A stretch of 9,977 nucleotides of DNA from Flavobacteriaceae bacterium (GTDB lineage Bacteria > Bacteroidota > Bacteroidia > Flavobacteriales > Flavobacteriaceae), in contig CANHBE010000083.1 in the NCBI GenBank assembly GCA_947458575.1, forward strand, positions 1 to 9,977, written 5' to 3'. The notes under the pieces were generated by a model. The model was not told where the DNA came from and did no database searches. It was given only the letters and a program-made list of their open reading frames with translations. This document shows, one piece after another, positions 6,098 through 9,977 of the stretch. The translations under genes and the position numbers were made by a program. Numbering within the stretch: position 1 is the stretch's first letter; each line of letters opens with the position of its first letter.

Positions 6098-7810
6098 TTA
6101 CTTAATCATTAATTTTCTGGTAGAAGTTTTTCCAGCTTCCGTAACTTTCAAAATATAAACACCACTTTTCAATTGTGCCACATTAATTGCATTTGACGCA
6201 GTCGTAGTATTCAACACTTGTTTTCCAACTACATCATAAATTGCGATGTTTTTCTCAGCATTTGCTTTAGTGTCAACAAATAAAAGTCCGTTTGAAACCG
6301 GGTTAGGATACACTTCCAAACCAGCGATTGCATCGTTCTGAGTAACACTCAATAATGCAGTTGTGGTTTCTGCAATTCTCAATTCGTCAAACGATACAGC
6401 AGGTGTTAGTGCATTTGTATCTTGTCTTAAAATAAATCCGCCTAAGTTTGTGAAAGCAGTTGCAGGTGTTTCGGTGATATTTGCAGGTGATGCATTAGTA
6501 AACGTGGAGAAATTTGGATTCAACCACATTTTCAGTTCATTCGAATTAAAGTCATATCCGATTACTACTGCCACAACATTACCAACATCAAGCAAAGTAG
6601 CATCATAGATTGCAGGAGTAGCTGCGATAGCAGAAGTACATCCTAATTGGTATTGTGTGCCGTTTTTCTTGAAAAACAAACGCGCTCTAAAAGACGAAGA
6701 CACATCACCTGTTAAGGCAGCAATGACAGTTTCACTTAAATCAGTCGTTACAGTGGAAATATCAGTAACATTAATCAAAAACGAAGCGTAAACTGTTCCG
6801 GATGTTGTTACTGTGAATTTTGTATTCGGATCGCTACCCGCGCCCACATAGGAAACAGAATTTCCAAGACCAGGGTAATTAGGATAAGTTAAACTTCCTG
6901 CTACAACATCAATAGTGTCTCCAGCATTTGAATTTGACCAGCTTTGTGTTGAAGCTAGACTAGTCCCTACAGCATATTCAAAAGATTCTTTTAGAGGTAA
7001 AGGAAGGATTGGTTTGCATTCTGGAGAAGTTCCATTAAGATCAAAATTACATGTACCACCAGTGATGTTAGCTGTGTAAGAACTTCCTTCTGGAATACCT
7101 GAAATAATGATATTTCCTGCCGCAACAGATGAAGGATTATCTCCACCTACAACTCCGGCAGATGGATTTACAATATACGTTGCATTTCCTCCTCCGGTAA
7201 ACGGAATAGTAACGGAATAAGTATCTAATGCTAAAGTTGACGCATCACAAGCTGTAGTAGCTGTTCCAAGTGCCAAAGTACAAGAAGCGGAAACATTGCT
7301 CAATTTTACATCGTCAACTCTGTATTGTAAAGTAGATGAAGATTTGAAACGAATTGAAAGTGTAGCCGATGACGGAATCACTCCTCCGCTAATTGTTGCC
7401 AATGTCCATCCGGTTCCAGTTGGCGTATAGTTTACAGGAGTCCAAGTAGTAGCATCAGTACTTACTTCAACAGTCAGCACATTTGTTACCGCAGTTGGCG
7501 TATTGATTCCGAAAGTCAATTGGATGTCGGCAGTATTAAAAGCAGATGAGTTTAAACCATCGATTTGAAAAAATTCATCAATTGCATTTATAAACACGTT
7601 TCCACCACCGGATGCACCATTGTATCCAGCTGAAGCAGAAGTGGCGCGTACATCAGCAGTTCCCGAATAAACAATAGGAGCGGAATTTTGGAATACATTC
7701 ACGTCAATTGCTGTCGTGCCAGATGGAGTTCCCATGTTTTCTGAGTAGAAAGTTTGTCCGAAAGACAAAGATGTCACTACTGAAAAAAGTAAAATGTAAA
7801 GTTTTTTCAT
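6098..7810 (-). CDS. Secreted multidomain protein with T9SS type A sorting domain
   Basis: This 570-aa protein has a Sec signal peptide (KK at 2-3, hydrophobic 4-16, probable cleavage after Gly-Gln near 19). A beta-rich, jelly-roll-like region covers about 20-175 and includes the segment FKSSSTLQYRVDDVKL. An Ig-like region follows at about 177-266, bracketed by Cys177, Cys188, Cys254 and Cys265, which could form disulfides. A larger LamG/lectin-like beta domain covers about 270-485 and ends in VSFDELRIAE. The C-terminal sorting domain is at 498-570 (YPNPVS, then YDVVGKQV, SGVYILKV and the terminal TRKLMIK). The family-level inference is passage through the outer membrane by the type IX system, with release or attachment to A-LPS. 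I see no catalytic motif, so binding or adhesion is more likely than enzymatic activity. The gene has its own promoter-like element and a strong terminator. Confidence 0.93.
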   Translation of the reverse strand: MKKLYILLFSVVTSLSFGQTFYSENMGTPSGTTAIDVNVFQNSAPIVYSGTADVRATSASAGYNGASGGGNVFINAIDEFFQIDGLNSSAFNTADIQLTFGINTPTAVTNVLTVEVSTDATTWTPVNYTPTGTGWTLATISGGVIPSSATLSIRFKSSSTLQYRVDDVKLSNVSASCTLALGTATTACDASTLALDTYSVTIPFTGGGNATYIVNPSAGVVGGDNPSSVAAGNIIISGIPEGSSYTANITGGTCNFDLNGTSPECKPILPLPLKESFEYAVGTSLASTQSWSNSNAGDTIDVVAGSLTYPNYPGLGNSVSYVGAGSDPNTKFTVTTSGTVYASFLINVTDISTVTTDLSETVIAALTGDVSSSFRARLFFKKNGTQYQLGCTSAIAATPAIYDATLLDVGNVVAVVIGYDFNSNELKMWLNPNFSTFTNASPANITETPATAFTNLGGFILRQDTNALTPAVSFDELRIAETTTALLSVTQNDAIAGLEVYPNPVSNGLLFVDTKANAEKNIAIYDVVGKQVLNTTTASNAINVAQLKSGVYILKVTEAGKTSTRKLMIK

Positions 7811-7836
7811 TTTTGAGTTTTTAAAATTTAAGACTA

Positions 7837-7844
7837 CAAATATA
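7837..7844 (-). promoter_or_regulatory. -7 promoter element of the 570-aa T9SS protein gene
   Basis: On the minus strand TATATTTG matches TAnnTTTG exactly and lies 26 nt before the start codon. The leader between is A/T-rich, ending in aaaaactcaaaa before the ATG, with no Shine-Dalgarno, as is usual in Bacteroidota. No clear TTG -33 is present. Confidence 0.55.
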
Positions 7845-7917
7845 GAAAGTATTTTCCTTCGGTAGAAAGAAATTACAGTAAAATAAAGTTTAAGGAAGTG
7901 TGATTAAATCAAAACAA

Positions 7918-8235
7918 CTACTTGACAATCAATTTTCTAGTAGCTGTAGCTTCGCCTTCGCGAATTTTGATGATATAAACACCAGGTGAAAGAGTAGAAA
8001 TGTTAAGCTCTTTAGAAGCTATAGTCGCTTGCAATACCTTTTTACCAAGCACATCAAACACCACGATTTCTTTATCTAGTGAAGATTTGGAAGTAATGAA
8101 AATTTTGCCGGTGCTTACTGGGTTGGGGTAGAAGCTCAGACCATCAATAGCGGGCTGCTGTCTGTTCTCTTGAGCAAAACCAAGCACAGAAAACAAACAG
8201 AAGAGAATTGACATGTAAAGGTATTTGCTTCTCAT
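7918..8235 (-). CDS. Small secreted protein consisting almost only of a T9SS type A sorting domain
   Basis: This 105-aa protein has a signal peptide (MRSKYLYM, then a hydrophobic stretch ending GFAQ near residue 22), a short linker (ENRQQPAIDG) and a 73-residue type A sorting domain with YPNPVS, FDVLGKKVL, SPGVYIIKI and TRKLIVK. No passenger domain exists. The sorting domain aligns without gaps to that of the neighbouring 570-aa protein, with 35 of 73 residues identical by my hand count. I place the start at the ATG 8233-8235. An in-frame ATG at 8293-8295 would add 20 residues ahead of the signal peptide and would start inside the upstream terminator hairpin, so it is unlikely. The gene lies between a terminator and the next gene's promoter, so it may be transcribed alone. 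Its role is unknown. Confidence 0.85.
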   Translation of the reverse strand: MRSKYLYMSILFCLFSVLGFAQENRQQPAIDGLSFYPNPVSTGKIFITSKSSLDKEIVVFDVLGKKVLQATIASKELNISTLSPGVYIIKIREGEATATRKLIVK

Positions 8236-8252
8236 GAGTTTATATTTGGTGC

Positions 8253-8260
8253 TAAAGGTA
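8253..8260 (-). promoter_or_regulatory. Candidate -7 element of the mini sorting-domain gene
   Basis: On the minus strand TACCTTTA matches seven of eight positions in form (TAnnTTTG with a final A). It lies 17 nt before the start codon, downstream of the terminator hairpin. This is tentative. Confidence 0.35.
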
Positions 8261-8288
8261 AAAATAAAAATTGAAATAAAATCATAAA

Positions 8289-8316
8289 AAAACACCTCAA
8301 GGCTCTGAGGTGTTTT
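8289..8316 (-). terminator. Rho-independent terminator of the beta-helix lipoprotein gene
   Basis: The 11-bp perfect inverted repeat pairs 8289-8299 with 8306-8316 (core cacctca/tgaggtg), with a 6-nt loop. On the minus strand it is followed by a run of T. It begins 19 nt past the lipoprotein stop codon. Confidence 0.85.
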
Positions 8317-8335
8317 ATTTATTGGTTTTTTTATT

Positions 8336-9517
8336 TTAGTTCAACAGATTGATGCCTTCAACCACCGTCCATGCGCCCGGTGTTAAGGAAGCACCTGTAG
8401 CTTCTCCCATTGTGTAATTAGCAGGGTCAAAATTGACAGTAAAGCCAGATGCACCTGCAAATTGCGAAGTTCCGTCATTTATTTTAACGTTAGTCAATTT
8501 TATTTTACCCGGATTAACTTGGCCGGTGTTTGTAGCTGCATCTTGAATTCTTACTGCCGTAGCGCCTGCTGTGGTGTAACCAGAAATTAAAATATTTGAG
8601 AAATCTCCGTTACCTTGTTTTTTAAATTGGATTGCATCATATTCTGCTGCAGAAGATCCGCCTTCAGTTACAGTTCCTGCTGCTCTTTTCAAAGTGATGT
8701 TTGTTATTTTTGGCCAGAAATTGTTATCAACACTCTTTGCTTCTACTTCCATACCAAAGTTTCCTGTACCTACTTGTGACGCAAACCAATTACTGTTGAG
8801 CTGTCCTCTCCATCCGTCTTGCCAATCAAATGAGTCATCGGAGTTTCCATAAGAAATCAGGTTAGTAGCACTTACTGTGCCTCCGTAAAATTCAAAACCG
8901 TCATCTGCACCTTTGTATGAAACCAAATTCTCCAGAATAGTACCTGAACCTACTGCATAGAATGAAAAACCGTTCATTTCACTTGTTCCGTCAGTAATTT
9001 TCTTCCCAGCATATTCTACACGCACGTATCTTAGTGTTCCACCATTATGGGTTTCGTTTGAGCCTCCGTAAGTGTAGGCTGTTCCGGTAATGGAACTCAA
9101 TAATCCATCTTCGGACAATGCACTAGTTACAGAAGAAGCGCCAACTATAGGAGCATCTCCGTATATGATAATACCTCCCCAAGAACCTGGCACTTTCGTC
9201 AAATGCGTGCAAACAATTGGTTCAGCTGCAGTTCCATTCATTATCAGTTTTCCACCATTTTCCACCACAAGAGCATCAACACCGTTGGTTACATCTGCTG
9301 TAATGATGCTTCCAGCTGCTATTGTTACCGTCACGCCAGCTTTTATTCGAACTGTGCCATTGAGGGTGTAGTTTGCTTTTTCAAAAATTCTGTTTGTACT
9401 AAAATCTCCTGAGATTTCTCCTGTTGGCGCCGGTGTGTTGTTCGACGTTTCGTCATCGGAAGTACAAGCGGTAAACAAAGTTGCCATCACAGCAACGCTT
9501 AATAGTAATTTTTTCAT
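8336..9517 (-). CDS. Surface-type lipoprotein, predicted right-handed beta-helix
   Basis: This 393-aa protein has a lipoprotein signal: KK at 2-3, a hydrophobic core and the lipobox LFTAC with Cys18. The acidic run right after it (CTSDDE) resembles the lipoprotein export signal of Bacteroidota, so surface exposure is likely. The body has repeated beta-strand and turn units typical of a parallel beta-helix: GVTVTIAAGSII (61-72), the Gly-rich LVVENGGKLIMNGTAAEPI (83-101), GSWGGIIIYGDAPI (111-124), then paired Asp motifs ADDGFEFYGGTV (204-215) and NSDDSFDWQDGWRG (225-238). This layout matches a Bacteroidota family sometimes misnamed 'multidrug transporter' in databases; it has no transmembrane helices and is not a transporter. 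It lies downstream of a TonB-dependent receptor gene on the same strand, so it may be its surface partner. The ligand is unknown. Confidence 0.88.
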   Translation of the reverse strand: MKKLLLSVAVMATLFTACTSDDETSNNTPAPTGEISGDFSTNRIFEKANYTLNGTVRIKAGVTVTIAAGSIITADVTNGVDALVVENGGKLIMNGTAAEPIVCTHLTKVPGSWGGIIIYGDAPIVGASSVTSALSEDGLLSSITGTAYTYGGSNETHNGGTLRYVRVEYAGKKITDGTSEMNGFSFYAVGSGTILENLVSYKGADDGFEFYGGTVSATNLISYGNSDDSFDWQDGWRGQLNSNWFASQVGTGNFGMEVEAKSVDNNFWPKITNITLKRAAGTVTEGGSSAAEYDAIQFKKQGNGDFSNILISGYTTAGATAVRIQDAATNTGQVNPGKIKLTNVKINDGTSQFAGASGFTVNFDPANYTMGEATGASLTPGAWTVVEGINLLN

Positions 9518-9543
9518 GAGTTGAATTGTTTTAAATTGCTTAG

Positions 9544-9551
9544 CAAAAGTA
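9544..9551 (-). promoter_or_regulatory. -7 promoter element of the lipoprotein gene
   Basis: On the minus strand TACTTTTG is an exact TAnnTTTG match, 26 nt before the ATG, the same distance as for the 570-aa T9SS gene. If used, the lipoprotein can be expressed independently of the upstream receptor gene. Confidence 0.55.
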
Positions 9552-9649
9552 GTTTTAGACTAGTTTCGTATGGTTATTAGAATATTACATTATAATTACC
9601 AATGTTTGAAGCAATTGTAAATTCAGAGTTAAGAGATTTGCATTTTGAT

Positions 9650-9680
9650 AACGTTGACTAACGGTAAATGAACGTTAACT
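9650..9680. repeat. Three phased direct repeats (AACGTTRACT type) in the receptor-lipoprotein gap
   Basis: The units AACGTTGACT (9650-9659), AACGGTAAAT (9660-9669, degenerate) and AACGTTAACT (9671-9680) lie head to tail. The two good copies are 21 bp apart, about two helical turns, so they face the same side of the DNA. They lie about 100 bp upstream of the lipoprotein -7 element and about 40 bp past the receptor stop codon. A regulator-binding array is possible; no known site is recognised. The rest of the 204-bp gap shows only AT-rich sequence and no convincing terminator. Confidence 0.55.
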
Positions 9681-9721
9681 GGAGTGTTCTTCAAGAATTA
9701 GAATCTTTTGAGGTTTTTCTA

Positions 9722-9977
9722 CTAAAACGTGTAGTTGATACCTAGTGAAAATCCGGTTCCTCGTCTAAACTCTCTCACTGTTAAATTGCTTTCAGTAATG
9801 GGTTGTTTACTCTCACCACCAAGTTCACGTCTGAAATAAGGATTTAAAATGTTATCTACAGCAAATTTTGCCTCAATATTTTTAGAAAATTTACTCGACC
9901 AGATAAAGTCTAATTTGTGGAAAGGTTTTTCATAGATGTGGTCTATTCCCGCTGTACCTACCGCATAGATTCTTTCA
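9722..9977 (-). CDS. TonB-dependent outer-membrane receptor, C-terminal end (partial)
   Basis: The last 84 residues of a gene that continues beyond the right edge of the window can be read from 9976 down to a TAG at 9722-9724. Features typical of the end of a TonB-dependent receptor barrel are alternating beta strands (KLDFIWSSKF, IEAKFAVDNILNPYF with the 'xNxxNPYFR' turn), the TVREFRRGTGFSLGI strand, and the final NYTF with C-terminal Phe, the outer-membrane beta-barrel assembly signal. Such receptors import bulky nutrients through the outer membrane using energy from TonB-ExbBD. The substrate cannot be judged from this fragment. It precedes the lipoprotein gene on the same strand. Confidence 0.88.
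   Translation of the reverse strand, partial: ERIYAVGTAGIDHIYEKPFHKLDFIWSSKFSKNIEAKFAVDNILNPYFRRELGGESKQPITESNLTVREFRRGTGFSLGINYTF

Noticed and set aside
8236..8295. N-terminal 20-residue extension of the mini sorting-domain protein
   Set aside because: It would begin inside the terminator hairpin and place a second hydrophobic stretch ahead of a good signal peptide; the promoter-like element at 8253-8260 lies after it.
9090..9412. Plus-strand open frames opposite the lipoprotein gene
   Set aside because: They are low-complexity shadows of a well-supported minus-strand gene, with no start context and no recognisable domain.
9690..9712. Weak dyad near the receptor 3' end (aagaattagaatctt) as a terminator
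   Set aside because: Only about four base pairs form and the T-run is not positioned convincingly on the minus strand.

Overview
The window looks like ordinary chromosome from a member of the Flavobacteriia, most likely Flavobacterium or a close relative (phylum Bacteroidota). The evidence is AT-rich DNA, near absence of Shine-Dalgarno sequences, repeated matches to the Bacteroidota sigma -7 promoter element TAnnTTTG just ahead of genes, two type IX secretion (T9SS) type A C-terminal sorting domains, a DUF4296 lipoprotein, and the C-terminus of a TonB-dependent outer-membrane receptor.

Left part (1-5010), housekeeping. A plus-strand cluster holds a polyprenol-phosphate-mannose synthase-like GT2 glycosyltransferase, dihydroorotase (pyrC, overlapping the previous stop by one base) and a small DUF4296 lipoprotein. 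It meets a minus-strand NAD-dependent epimerase/reductase (SDR) tail to tail with one base between the stop codons. A 152-bp divergent region with a TAnnTTTG element on each side and a short 8-bp tandem repeat separates the SDR gene from plus-strand tyrS (tyrosyl-tRNA synthetase).

Right part (5035-9977), all minus strand and mostly envelope or secretion. In transcription order it holds the 3' end of a TonB-dependent receptor, a surface-type lipoprotein predicted to be a beta-helix and followed by a strong terminator, a mini-protein that is essentially a signal peptide plus a T9SS sorting domain, a 570-aa multidomain T9SS cargo protein followed by a second strong terminator, and a LuxE/acyl-protein-synthetase-like adenylate-forming enzyme with a TTG start that converges on tyrS.

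I found no mobile element, CRISPR array, tRNA or rRNA, and no clear sign of a wholly new multi-gene system. The points most worth a second look are the orphan sorting-domain mini-protein next to a cargo carrying a related domain, a helically phased triple repeat upstream of the lipoprotein gene, the Gly-to-Arg change in the nucleotide-binding loop of the LuxE-like enzyme, and the Gln in place of the first metal-binding His of dihydroorotase.
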